NCBI GenBank assembly: GCA_006226595.1
Contig: SBGP01000103.1
Location: 1 to 64,000 of the forward strand
Origin: Deltaproteobacteria bacterium
GTDB lineage: Bacteria > Myxococcota_A > UBA796 > GCA-2862545
Length of the DNA: 64,000 bases
Direction of reading: 5' to 3'
Below the pieces are notes generated by a model. The model was not told the DNA's origin and ran no database searches. It saw nothing but the letters and a program-made list of their open reading frames with translations. The translations under genes were made by a program, and so were the position numbers. Below, piece after piece: positions 1 through 8,497 of the stretch; position 1 is the first letter of the stretch, and each line of letters opens with the position of its first letter.

Positions 1-2
1 CC

Positions 3-275
3 GCGCGCGCGCGGTGGGACCTCAACGAGCTGATCATGAGCTCCGAGTCCATCCGCGTGATCAACGAGTCCCAGGACATCGTGAAGCTGCGCGACAAGGT
101 GCTCTCCGAGGTCACGCAGCTGTACTTCGAGCGTCGCCGCGTGCAGGTCGACACGCTGCTCTCGCCGCCGGACGACGTGGCGGGTCAGGTGAAGGCCCAG
201 ATCCGTCTCATGGAGCTCACCGCGAGTCTCGATGCGTACACCGGTGGCCGCTTCTCCGAGTCGCTCGCGCGGTGA
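3..275 (+). CDS. C-terminal part of a conserved protein of unknown function (5' partial)
   Basis: The reading frame is open from the first bases of the window (A-R-A-R-W-D-L-N-E-L...) and runs through an internal ATG at 36 to a stop at 273-275. The gene therefore starts outside the window and only the last 90 codons are visible. The visible part is charged and helical: it contains an I-V-K-L-R-D-K-V stretch, then L-Y-F-E-R-R-R-V-Q, and looks like a terminal coiled coil. I recognise the WDLNELI / YFERRR pattern only vaguely, as the end of conserved myxobacterial proteins often called outer-membrane or hypothetical, so no function is assigned. A 73-nt gap separates it from guaA on the same strand. 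Confidence 0.6.
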   Translation, partial: ARARWDLNELIMSSESIRVINESQDIVKLRDKVLSEVTQLYFERRRVQVDTLLSPPDDVAGQVKAQIRLMELTASLDAYTGGRFSESLAR

Positions 276-348
276 TGGCCACAGTCTGGTGACGCCTGGC
301 CGCGTGCCGGGGAGGTCGGGTTAGGTCGCCCGCCACCGCGGAGGCCCC

Positions 349-1884
349 GTGCGCCATCAGACCGTCTGGATCCTCGACTTCGGCTCCCAGTACACCCAGC
401 TCATCGCGCGTCGCATTCGCGAGCTGGACGTGTACTGCGAGATCCGTCCGTGCACCGACTCGGCGCCCGAGTCGTTCCCCGACGAGCTTGTCGGCGTCAT
501 CCTCTCGGGTGGCCCCGCCTCCGTGCTCGGCGAGGACGCACCGGCCTTCGACGCCGGATGGCTCGAGAGCGGCCGGCCGCTCCTCGGCATCTGCTACGGC
601 ATGCAGCTGCTCACCCACCTTGGTGGCGGCACCGTCGGACGCGGCACCTCCCGTGAGTACGGCCCGGCGGACGTGGAGCTCTGCGACAACGCCGGCCCGC
701 TGTTCGCGGACTTCGACCCCGCGGGGGGGAACCCGGTGTGGATGTCCCACGGCGACCACGTCGACCACCCGCCGGAGGGCTTCCGGGTCACGGCGCGCAG
801 CCGGGGCATCGTCGCCGGCATCGCCAGTGAGGACGACCGGGTCTTCGGCCTGCAGTTCCACCCCGAGGTCGTGCACAGCAAGAACGGAGCGGCCCTCATT
901 CGTCGCTTCGTCGTCGACGTGTGCGGCGCCACGGGCGACTGGACACCGGGTCTGTTCATCGAAGAGCAGGTCGAGCGCATCCGCGAGCAGGTCGGCGACA
1001 AGAACGTGATCTGCGGCCTGTCCGGCGGGGTCGACTCGAGCGTGGTCGCGGCCTTGCTGCACGAAGCCATCGGCGACCAGCTGTACTGCATCTTCGTGGA
1101 CAACGGGCTGTGCCGCGAGGGCGAGACCGAGTCCATTCGCGAGGAGTTCAAGGAGTACAACCTCACCATCGTCGATGCGCAGGACCGCTTCCTGGACCGG
1201 CTGGCGGGCGTGACCGACCCCGAGACCAAGCGCAAGATCATCGGTGAAGTGTTCATTCGCGTGTTCGAGGACGAGGCCAACCGCATCGAGAACGCGCCGT
1301 TCCTCGCCCAGGGCACGCTGTACCCCGACGTCATCGAGTCCGTGTCCGTGCGCGGTCCCTCCGCCACGATCAAGAGCCATCACAACGTCGGTGGACTGCC
1401 CGAGGACATGAAGTTCGAGCTCGTCGAGCCGCTGCGCGAGCTGTTCAAGGACGAGGTGCGGGCCGTCGGTGAGGCCCTGGGACTCTCCGAGGGCCGCGTG
1501 TGGCGCCAGCCCTTCCCGGGACCGGGCCTCGCGGTGCGTTGCCTCGGCGAGGTCACTCGCGAGCGCCTGGCGACGCTCTCCCGCGCCGATGCCATCGTTC
1601 GCGAAGAGATCGACAAGGCTGGGCTGACCCGCGCGATCTGGCAGTCGTTCGCGGTGCTCCTCCCGGTGCGCTCGGTGGGTGTCATGGGCGACGAGCGAAC
1701 CTACGAAGAGGCCGCGGTGGTGCGCGCCGTGCACAGCTCCGACGGCATGACCGCGGACGTGGTGCACCTTCCCTACGAGCTGCTCGGCAAGATGTCCTCG
1801 CGCATCATCAACGAGGTGAAGGGCATCAACCGGGTGGCCTACGACATCAGCTCGAAGCCGCCCGGCACCATCGAGTGGGAATGA
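349..1884 (+). CDS. guaA: GMP synthase (glutamine-hydrolysing)
   Basis: This enzyme makes GMP from XMP, ATP and glutamine in the last step of de novo guanine nucleotide synthesis in the cytoplasm. The 511-aa protein has the usual two-part plan. The N-terminal class I amidotransferase domain has its nucleophile Cys82 in GICYGMQ and the His171/Glu173 pair in LQFHPEV. The ATP pyrophosphatase domain has the P-loop SGGVDS at 225-230, followed by the dimerisation domain ending GTIEWE. The start is a GTG at 349 with GGAGG 4 nt upstream. Length matches the family (about 510-525 aa) and no key residue is missing. It sits alone on the plus strand, with its stop 10 nt from the convergent MBL hydrolase gene. 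Confidence 0.97.
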   Translation: MRHQTVWILDFGSQYTQLIARRIRELDVYCEIRPCTDSAPESFPDELVGVILSGGPASVLGEDAPAFDAGWLESGRPLLGICYGMQLLTHLGGGTVGRGTSREYGPADVELCDNAGPLFADFDPAGGNPVWMSHGDHVDHPPEGFRVTARSRGIVAGIASEDDRVFGLQFHPEVVHSKNGAALIRRFVVDVCGATGDWTPGLFIEEQVERIREQVGDKNVICGLSGGVDSSVVAALLHEAIGDQLYCIFVDNGLCREGETESIREEFKEYNLTIVDAQDRFLDRLAGVTDPETKRKIIGEVFIRVFEDEANRIENAPFLAQGTLYPDVIESVSVRGPSATIKSHHNVGGLPEDMKFELVEPLRELFKDEVRAVGEALGLSEGRVWRQPFPGPGLAVRCLGEVTRERLATLSRADAIVREEIDKAGLTRAIWQSFAVLLPVRSVGVMGDERTYEEAAVVRAVHSSDGMTADVVHLPYELLGKMSSRIINEVKGINRVAYDISSKPPGTIEWE

Positions 1885-1894
1885 GGCGCCAGCG

Positions 1895-2635
1895 CTAGCT
1901 GCGCCAGGTGTCGCCCTCGCTGGCGTGACGTACCGGTACCCCGCACTTCGCGATGGTCTGCACCGCCTCGCGCGCGTCGACGTGCGGATAGAGGTGCGTG
2001 AGCCACACCTCGCTGGGCATGGCCGCCTGTACGAGCTCGGCGATGGCCGAGGGATGCATGTGCCCTGGGACGGGCGAGCGGTCGCTGCCCGCGCACTCCA
2101 CGACCAGCAGATCCGCGCCGCGGGCGAGTTCGACGAGCTCGTCGCTCGGGGCCGTGTCGCCGGAGAATACGAGCATGTGGCCGTCGGCTTCGAAGCCCAG
2201 ATGCAGCGCGCCGGCCGAGTGGTTCGCGGGCCGGGTATGCAGGGTCAAGGCGCCGAGGTCCTGGCTCGACGGCCCGTCGAGGGGGTGCTCGTGGACCGAG
2301 ACGGGAGCCTGGATCCACTTGCCGTACACGCCGCGGAGCTGCTCGAGGAACTCGGCGAAGCCCTGTCCTGCGTGAATCGGGTAGGAGGCCGTGCGACCGG
2401 CGACTCGAAACGCGAAGAGCAGGGGAACGAGGTCACCGGTGTGGTCGGGGTGCCGATGGGTGTACACGCCGCCGGTCAGCGCCAGGGGGGACAGACCGAA
2501 GCGCGCACAGCGCTGCATGGTTCCCGAGCCACCATCGACGAGCCAGGCGTGGCCGTCCTCCTCGACGAGGAACCCCGCTGGACCCCGGTGTTTATCCGGG
2601 TAGGCGGTGCCTGATCCGAGGATGGTGAGCTTAAT
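1895..2635 (-). CDS. MBL-fold metal-dependent hydrolase (RNase Z-like), probable ATT start
   Basis: This is a metallo-beta-lactamase-fold hydrolase of the RNase Z/arylsulfatase-like group. The metal motif is T-H-R-H-P-D-H (59-65), followed by ANHSAG, SGDTAPS and a late HLYPH. The first ATG (2518) would cut off the first beta strands. In frame upstream of it lie K-L-T-I-L-G-S-G-T-A-Y-P and W-L-V-D-G-G, which is how this family begins. No ATG, GTG or TTG exists in that upstream part. The best candidate is the ATT at 2635-2633, which overlaps the TAA of the upstream TPR gene (GATTAAG) and would be translated by coupling. The substrate is unknown: RNase Z (tRNA 3' end) and a generic hydrolase are both possible. 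It is last in a four-gene minus-strand run. Confidence 0.8.
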   Translation of the reverse strand: MKLTILGSGTAYPDKHRGPAGFLVEEDGHAWLVDGGSGTMQRCARFGLSPLALTGGVYTHRHPDHTGDLVPLLFAFRVAGRTASYPIHAGQGFAEFLEQLRGVYGKWIQAPVSVHEHPLDGPSSQDLGALTLHTRPANHSAGALHLGFEADGHMLVFSGDTAPSDELVELARGADLLVVECAGSDRSPVPGHMHPSAIAELVQAAMPSEVWLTHLYPHVDAREAVQTIAKCGVPVRHASEGDTWRS

Positions 2636-3446
2636 CGAGCTCTTCCGGATCGATGCCGAGCCACTCGCAGGCTTCGCGCTCGAGGGCCGCTGCGACCCAC
2701 TCCACCAGCTCGTCGTAGCTGATGGCCTTGTTCAGGTTGCGCAGGAAGAAGCGCATCGAGGTCGGGCGCTCGGTGCTCTCGGGGTCCCGCGGGGCGTCGC
2801 CTTCGAACAGTCCGGTCGTCCGCGGTGAGAGTGGCGGGTCTTCACCGCGCAGCTCGTCCAGCGTCGGCGCGGGCTCGAGGTGCATGGGCACGTCCGCCCA
2901 GAACCGCCGCAGGCGCGCGGGCAGCAGGACCATGGCGTCGGCGAGCGACTCCTGCCACTGCTCGGCGGTCCAATGGCTGGGCAGCGGAAACGACTCGGGA
3001 TCGAGGCGGTTCGCGAGCATCAGCGCCGACAGCGACTCGGTCTTGCGACCCTGAGCCTCGAACACGAGCGACAGCTGGTACTGGGCGAGCGCGTGGTCGG
3101 GCTGCCGGCGGGCCACCTCGCGGATGATCTCCTCGGCGCCGGTCAGGTCGCAGATCTCGTACTGGGCGAGCCCGAGGCGGAGCAGCGACTCGAGGTCCTC
3201 GGGCGCGAGCTGCACGTGACGGCCGAAGGCCATGACCGCGCCCTCGGGATCCCCGCCGTCGAGCAGGGCCTCACCGAGCAGGTAGAGGGCATCCGGATAG
3301 TCCGGCTCCTCGTCGAGCAGCTCTTCGGCCTCGAGGATGGCCTCCTCGAACTGACCTTCCTCCAGAGACGCACGAAGGCGCTTGAGCCGAAGGCCCAAGC
3401 GCGTATCGGGGTCCAGCTGCCAGGAGCCGGGGACCGCGTCGTCCAT
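2631..3446 (-). CDS. TPR protein with C-terminal zincin-like domain lacking metal ligands
   Basis: The 271-aa protein begins with about four TPR-type helical pairs (residues 20-150; for example EEAILEAEELLDEEPDYPDALYLLGEAL). It ends with a segment that resembles the small zincin-like metallopeptidase family (Zincin_1/DUF1025): the PLSPRTTGLFEG element, the MRFFLRNLNK strand and the terminal helix. In active members that helix carries HExxH followed by GI and a Glu or Asp. Here the equivalent is R257-E258-A-C-E261, so both His ligands are gone and it is unlikely to be a protease. The ATG shares its A with the stop of the upstream gene (TGATG), so translation is coupled. Likely a scaffold or regulator; the partner is unknown. 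Confidence 0.75.
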   Translation of the reverse strand: MDDAVPGSWQLDPDTRLGLRLKRLRASLEEGQFEEAILEAEELLDEEPDYPDALYLLGEALLDGGDPEGAVMAFGRHVQLAPEDLESLLRLGLAQYEICDLTGAEEIIREVARRQPDHALAQYQLSLVFEAQGRKTESLSALMLANRLDPESFPLPSHWTAEQWQESLADAMVLLPARLRRFWADVPMHLEPAPTLDELRGEDPPLSPRTTGLFEGDAPRDPESTERPTSMRFFLRNLNKAISYDELVEWVAAALEREACEWLGIDPEELD

Positions 3447-4327
3447 CAGAGGACGAACATGTACACGGCGACGGCGATCACGATGAGGACGAGCACGCCA
3501 ATGCCGATGACCGCGAGGCCCGCGCCAGCAGCGGCGGCCGCGGCGGCACCCGAGCCACCCTCGTCATCGTCGAAGTCGACCTGCGGGCGAGACGGGAGGG
3601 CATCGAGGCCCTGACCCACCGCGCCACCGGCCGTGACGCCGGCGAGGCCACCGCGGAGCGCGATCGCGAAGTGTGCGAACTCGGCGATGTCCTTGCACAG
3701 GTCGATGTCGGTGATCATCCACTGCTCGAACTGCTCTTCTTCCTGCCGGCTGTTCATCCGGCCGCTCTCGTAGAGCGGAAGGGGAGCACGATCGAGGATC
3801 GGGCTGTCGGGGGCGACGTCGAAGGGCACGCGGGCGTTGTTGCGCAGCCACTTCTTCACGGCGTAGCGCGCCTTGAGGGTCGCGATCGGCAGGCCGCCGA
3901 GCGGCTCGGCCAGTCCCTCGACCTCGTCGCCGGAGGTGGTGCCGCCGTACACGAGCTCGAGCAGGCGAACCTCGTTGGCGAGCTCGCCCTTGGCGGAGAC
4001 GAGCAGGCTCTTCGGCGACTGCCCGCCGGTGTACGCGTTCGGCCAGTCGCCGTCGTTCACGCGGCTCTTGCCGGACTTGGCGAGCTCGTCCTTGATGATG
4101 TCGTGAGCCCAGCCGATGAGAGCGCGGGACTCCGTGACGTTGACGATGCCCTCGCCGAAGCGCGCGCATGCGGACTGGCAGGGGGCGCCGCCATCGGACT
4201 CGCCGAGGCGCGAGGTGGAGATGGCGTAGTACCAATCCGCGAAGCGCTGAGCCATCACCGTGCCCGCCTCGGCATCGCCGCTGCGCCAGGTGCGGAAGAG
4301 CTCCTTGGTGGTCCGCGTATCGCTCAT
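3446..4327 (-). CDS. Membrane-anchored protein of unknown function with sigma-like N-terminus
   Basis: I do not recognise a named family. The first 45 residues (ELFRTWRSGDAEAG...MAQRFADWYY) resemble the start of region 2 of ECF sigma factors, but no region 4 is visible. The middle is mixed and charged. The C-terminus is an Asp-rich patch, then a poly-Ala/Gly stretch, then a single hydrophobic helix (IGIGVLVLIVIAVAVYMFVL) that should anchor it in the inner membrane with the body in the cytoplasm. Two ATGs compete: the one at 4327 has GGAG at 9 nt, whereas that at 4333 is only 3 nt from it, so I chose 4327. It is coupled to the downstream TPR-zincin gene, which suggests the two proteins act together. 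Confidence 0.75.
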   Translation of the reverse strand: MSDTRTTKELFRTWRSGDAEAGTVMAQRFADWYYAISTSRLGESDGGAPCQSACARFGEGIVNVTESRALIGWAHDIIKDELAKSGKSRVNDGDWPNAYTGGQSPKSLLVSAKGELANEVRLLELVYGGTTSGDEVEGLAEPLGGLPIATLKARYAVKKWLRNNARVPFDVAPDSPILDRAPLPLYESGRMNSRQEEEQFEQWMITDIDLCKDIAEFAHFAIALRGGLAGVTAGGAVGQGLDALPSRPQVDFDDDEGGSGAAAAAAAGAGLAVIGIGVLVLIVIAVAVYMFVL

Positions 4328-4384
4328 GTGCATGTTCTCCGTGTGGGCGCGATGGTACGCCGCGTCTGATGGCCGTGCAAGCGG

Positions 4385-5089
4385 TCAGCTGTCGCTGCTG
4401 GGCTGGGTTCGTCCGATGCGCACGCTGGTCAGCACTCGGCCCTCCAGCCATGCATAGCGGGCATCGACCTCGAAGCCCGTTTCTCCGTTGGCGAGATGAA
4501 GCTCGACGCGCGCGCCGCCCTCGAGATCGGGCTCGACGAAGGCTTCGTGAAATCCCACATAGCGGCGCACATAGGGGTCGAGGGCCTTGTAGATCGACTC
4601 CTTGATCGAGAAGCGGAGGAGCAGTGCGAGCCACCGGTTCTCTTCAGGCATGGCCTCGATCGTCGCGAGCTCCTCGGGGCGCAGGATCTTCGGGGCGATG
4701 CCCATGCGAGCCGGCTCGTACTCCTCGATGTCGACGCCGAGGGTGCGGCCGTTGGAGCGGGCCACCATTCCGACGGCGATGCTGTGCTTGTGCGACACGG
4801 AGCCGACGATGCGCGGCGGCATCACGGGGGCACCTCGGTCGTCGGGCATGGCCGCGGGCAGCCGCATGCCGAGCTGAGCGGCCGCATGGCGCAATGCCAG
4901 GCGCCCACCCACGAACTGCACCTGGCGGAAGCCGCGGAGATCGGCGGCGTGCGCCGCTTCTTCCTCGGCGAGCTGATCGAGGATGCTCGTGGGCACCGGC
5001 TTCGGCTCGGGCGGCAGGGCCACGGCGGTGAGCACGCCGTGGGGCGTCGCGTGGTGGTAAAGCGGCTGGTAGAGGGCTTTGTGGTTCAT
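4385..5089 (-). CDS. 4'-phosphopantetheinyl transferase (EntD/Sfp type)
   Basis: This enzyme moves the phosphopantetheine arm of CoA onto acyl or peptidyl carrier proteins. The 234-aa protein has the two-domain Sfp/EntD layout. SVSHKH (98-102) is followed by the Mg-binding G-V-D-I-E-E (D120, E122) and by the F-S-I-K-E-S-I-Y-K-A motif (160-169), with the catalytic Glu/Lys pair. Length fits EntD-like enzymes. Its ATG overlaps the stop of the aldolase gene (ATGA), so the two are translated together. No PKS or NRPS genes are in the window, so the carrier-protein client must lie elsewhere. Confidence 0.9.
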   Translation of the reverse strand: MNHKALYQPLYHHATPHGVLTAVALPPEPKPVPTSILDQLAEEEAAHAADLRGFRQVQFVGGRLALRHAAAQLGMRLPAAMPDDRGAPVMPPRIVGSVSHKHSIAVGMVARSNGRTLGVDIEEYEPARMGIAPKILRPEELATIEAMPEENRWLALLLRFSIKESIYKALDPYVRRYVGFHEAFVEPDLEGGARVELHLANGETGFEVDARYAWLEGRVLTSVRIGRTQPSSDS

Positions 5090-5709
5090 GCGCCGAGGAT
5101 CTCACGGTAGGCACGCAGCTCGTCGAGCTGAGCCTCGGGAAGCGGAACGAGATCGCCCATGCCCTCGGCGATGCCGAGGATTCGAGCCGTATGTTCGAGG
5201 GTCTCCAGGCGAATCAGGGCCTGATCCAGATCGGCGCCCACGGCGACCGCGCCGTGGCGCTCGAGGAGCACTGCGCTGGCGCTGGCGATCGCGTCGCCCA
5301 CCGCGGCAGCCAGGTCGATGGAGCCGGTGCGCGCGTAGGGCACGACGGGCACGTCGCCGAGGATCAGCAGCGCTTCGGGCAACACGTCCACGGCGAGATC
5401 GCGCCCCACGAGCGTGCGGGCCACGGCATGCGGCGGATGCGCGTGAACCACGGCCCCGACGTCCGGGCGTGCCCGGTAGCAGGCGAGGTGCAGCGCGAGC
5501 TCACTCGTCGGGCGCGGGCCACTCGAATCCACGGGGTGACCCTCCGCGTCGACCTCGACCACGTCGGACTCGACGAGCAGGCCCTTCGCGCAACTGGTGC
5601 GCGTCACGAGGTACCCTCGGGGCGTACGCGTCGACAGGTTTCCATCCATGCCGGCAAGCATGCCGCGATGGTGGAGCAGACGCGCGATCTGGACGATTCT
5701 GGAGCGCAT
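5086..5709 (-). CDS. Class II aldolase/adducin family protein
   Basis: A zinc-dependent class II aldolase/epimerase fold protein of 207 aa, the normal size for this family (fuculose-phosphate aldolase, ribulose-phosphate epimerase, methylthioribulose-phosphate dehydratase). It has the G-N-L-S substrate loop after the first helix, the V-V-H-A-H-P-P zinc motif and the third histidine in L-E-R-H-G-A-V. Sequence alone does not tell which sugar phosphate is used. It is first of a minus-strand unit with the phosphopantetheinyl transferase (ATGA overlap); the biochemical link between the two is not obvious. The ATG at 5709 has only a weak AAGGA-like site upstream. Confidence 0.88.
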   Translation of the reverse strand: MRSRIVQIARLLHHRGMLAGMDGNLSTRTPRGYLVTRTSCAKGLLVESDVVEVDAEGHPVDSSGPRPTSELALHLACYRARPDVGAVVHAHPPHAVARTLVGRDLAVDVLPEALLILGDVPVVPYARTGSIDLAAAVGDAIASASAVLLERHGAVAVGADLDQALIRLETLEHTARILGIAEGMGDLVPLPEAQLDELRAYREILGA

Positions 5710-5784
5710 GGTTGTCGTGGGTATCCTTGACCTGGCGGCCAGGCATCCCTATGTGTGGGCCCCCGTAGATACTCAGGGAGCGGT

Positions 5785-8460
5785 ATGGGCAAGCGGCTGG
5801 TCATTGCGGAGAAGCCGAGCGTGGCGCGCGACATCGTCGCGGCACTCGGTGGGTTCGACGAGAAGGGCGAGTACTTCGAGAGCGACGACTTCATCGTCAC
5901 CTGGGCTCTCGGACACCTGCTCGAGCTCGCCGAGCCGAAGGCCTACAACACCGCCTGGCGGAGCTGGTCGATCAAGAACCTTCCGATGATTCCGGATGAG
6001 TTCCAGCTCGAGCCGAAGACGGGTCAGAAGACGCGTCTCGACATGATCAAGAAGCTCGGGCGTCGCAAGGACGTCGACGGCAGCATCAACGCCTGTGATG
6101 CCGGCCGCGAGGGCGAGATGATCTTCCGTCGCATCGCAGAGTACGCGAACCTCGACAAGAAGCCGTCTCAGCGCCTGTGGCTCCAGAGCATGACGCAGAA
6201 CGCCATCCTCCAGGGCTTCGAACACCTGCGTCCCGGCGCCGACCTCGACAGCCTCGGCGATGCCGCGTGGCTGCGCGCGGTGGGTGACTGGCTCATCGGC
6301 ATGAACGCCACCCGTGCGCTCACTCAGCGCCTGAAGAGCCGCGGCGAGAAGACCTCGTGGTCCGCCGGCCGCGTCCAGACGCCGACGCTCGCGCTGCTCG
6401 TCAATCGCGAGCACGAGATCCTCGCGCACGTCCCGCGGCCGTTCGTCGAGATCACCGCGAACTTCAAGCACGAGGATCAGGAGTGGCTCGGCCGCTTCTT
6501 CGACGAGTCGCTGAAGAACCCCGAGGACCGCGACGCGCGCTCCACCCGCCTGTTCGACCTCGAGCGTGCGGGCCGCATCGCCACCGAGCTCGAGAAGGTC
6601 GTCGCCGACGGCAAGCCCCCGGGCGAGGCGCGCGAGACCCGCAAGAAGCGAAACGAGAAGCCGCCGCTTCCGTTCGACCTCACCACGCTGCAGCGCGAGG
6701 CCAACCGCCGGTTCTCGTTCTCGGCGAAGCGCACCCTCGATGCCGCCCAGCGCCTGTACGAGGGGCACAAGGTCCTGACCTACCCCCGTACCGACTCGCG
6801 TCACCTGCCCGACGACTACGGCCCGACCATCGACGAGATCCTCGGCAACCTCGCCGGACTCGTCGACTACCAGTCGATCTGCGGGACCATCGACAACGAT
6901 GGCGCGCAGAACCTCGACAAGGTGCTCGACTCCACCAAGGTCTCGGACCACTTCGCGATCGTGCCCACCGGAACCCTGCCCGAGCAGGAGCTTTCCGGCG
7001 ATGACGCCCGCATCTACGATCTCGTCGTGCGGCAGTTCCTCGCCTCGCTCATGTCCCCGGCCGTGTGGGCGGTGGTCGAGCGCTTCGTCGACGTCGTGCT
7101 GCCGTCCGAGACGGTGACCTTCCGGACCACCGCGAAGAGCCTCGAGGTCCCGGGCTTCTTCGAGGCCCTCGGGCGCGAGTCCCAGGACTCCGACCTGCCG
7201 GCGCTCGTGCCGGGCTCCGACAACGCCGAGGGCGTGAGGTCGGACGTGCTCTCGTACGAGCGGCACGACAAGGACACCAACCCGCCCCCGCGACTCACCG
7301 AAGCCCAGCTGCTGCGGATGATGGAGACGGCCGGTGAGGCGCTCGATGACGACGAGCTCTCCGAGGCGATGAAGGGCCGCGGGCTCGGTACGCCGGCTAC
7401 GCGAGCCGACACCATCGAAGGCCTGGTGCGCAAGGGCTACGCCCGCCGCGTCGAAGGCAAGGTCGGCCCGACCTCCAAGGCCATGCGCCTGTTCGATGTC
7501 ATCCGTCGCCTGGATGTGCCGACGATCGCGAGCCCCGCGCTCACCGGCGAGTGGGAGCACGCGCTGCAGCAGGTCCAGGATGGTGAGCTCACCCGCAAGG
7601 AGCTGCTCGACCGTCTCGTGGCCTACACCCGCGAGATCACCGACGCGTTCACGGGCTTCGACCACGCGACGCTGTTCGGGGACCTGCCGTCGGTCGGCAC
7701 CTGCCCGCAGTGCGGGGGCCAGGTCGGCGAGTCCGCCTGGGGCTACTCCTGCGAGAACAACGTGCAGGGCGATGACACCTGCTCGATGATCATCTGGAAG
7801 GACCGCGCCGGCCGCTACATCGACCGGGCCACCGCCGGCACCCTGCTCCGGGACGGCAAGGCCGGCCCACTCACTGGCTTCGTCGACCGCTACGGCCGCT
7901 CCCTCGAGGGCATGCTGTACCTCGAGAAGGACGAGGAGAAGGGCCGTTGGGGCCTGCGCACGGAGTTCGGTGACCCGCCGGAGCAGGAGGCCGAGGAGGT
8001 CGTCGGGCCGCTGTATGCCTGCCCGATGCACGAGGACTGCCAGATCATCGAGACGAACCTGCGCTACGTCTGCAAGAAGCTGCTCGATGGCGAGATCAAG
8101 AAGGGCCCGCTGGTCCCGAAGGTCGTCTGCCACCGCGAGATGCAGCCCGACGAGCTCGAGCCGTTCTTCGGCGAGGCTGGCAAGACCGAGATCTTCCCGG
8201 ACTTCATCTCGAAGCGTGGTCGCGCGTTCAAGGGCGCGCTGGTTCGTCGGGAGACCGGTCGGTACGGCTTCGAGTTCCCGCCGCGTGAGCCGCGAGCCAA
8301 GGCCACGGCCGGCGCGCGTACGACGGCGATGAAGAAGAAGGCCGAGGGCACGGCGACGACCGCCAAGAAGAAGGCGACGACGACGCGCAAGAAGAAGACC
8401 ACGACGACGACGCGCAAGAAGAAGGCGCCCGCCGCCGAGGCGCCCGCGACCGAGACGTGA
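5785..8460 (+). CDS. topB: DNA topoisomerase III-type type IA topoisomerase with basic tail
   Basis: A type IA topoisomerase that passes single DNA strands to relax or decatenate DNA. The Toprim domain opens with LVIAEKPSVARDI (catalytic Glu9) and D-A-G-R-E-G-E. The active-site tyrosine is Tyr333 in L-T-Y-P-R-T-D-S-R. After the core come a four-Cys zinc finger (C-P-Q-C...C...C, near 7702-7782) and one or two topoisomerase C-terminal repeats. The last 45 residues are almost only Lys, Thr, Ala and Arg in KKK blocks separated by Thr runs, a histone-H1-like DNA-binding tail. An ATG 30 nt upstream (5755) keeps the frame, but the ATG at 5785 has GGGAG at 4 nt and matches the family start. Total 891 aa. 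Confidence 0.93.
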   Translation: MGKRLVIAEKPSVARDIVAALGGFDEKGEYFESDDFIVTWALGHLLELAEPKAYNTAWRSWSIKNLPMIPDEFQLEPKTGQKTRLDMIKKLGRRKDVDGSINACDAGREGEMIFRRIAEYANLDKKPSQRLWLQSMTQNAILQGFEHLRPGADLDSLGDAAWLRAVGDWLIGMNATRALTQRLKSRGEKTSWSAGRVQTPTLALLVNREHEILAHVPRPFVEITANFKHEDQEWLGRFFDESLKNPEDRDARSTRLFDLERAGRIATELEKVVADGKPPGEARETRKKRNEKPPLPFDLTTLQREANRRFSFSAKRTLDAAQRLYEGHKVLTYPRTDSRHLPDDYGPTIDEILGNLAGLVDYQSICGTIDNDGAQNLDKVLDSTKVSDHFAIVPTGTLPEQELSGDDARIYDLVVRQFLASLMSPAVWAVVERFVDVVLPSETVTFRTTAKSLEVPGFFEALGRESQDSDLPALVPGSDNAEGVRSDVLSYERHDKDTNPPPRLTEAQLLRMMETAGEALDDDELSEAMKGRGLGTPATRADTIEGLVRKGYARRVEGKVGPTSKAMRLFDVIRRLDVPTIASPALTGEWEHALQQVQDGELTRKELLDRLVAYTREITDAFTGFDHATLFGDLPSVGTCPQCGGQVGESAWGYSCENNVQGDDTCSMIIWKDRAGRYIDRATAGTLLRDGKAGPLTGFVDRYGRSLEGMLYLEKDEEKGRWGLRTEFGDPPEQEAEEVVGPLYACPMHEDCQIIETNLRYVCKKLLDGEIKKGPLVPKVVCHREMQPDELEPFFGEAGKTEIFPDFISKRGRAFKGALVRRETGRYGFEFPPREPRAKATAGARTTAMKKKAEGTATTAKKKATTTRKKKTTTTTRKKKAPAAEAPATET

Positions 8461-8497
8461 TGCTGCCCGACGGCGCGGGATCGGCTACTTAGGGCCG

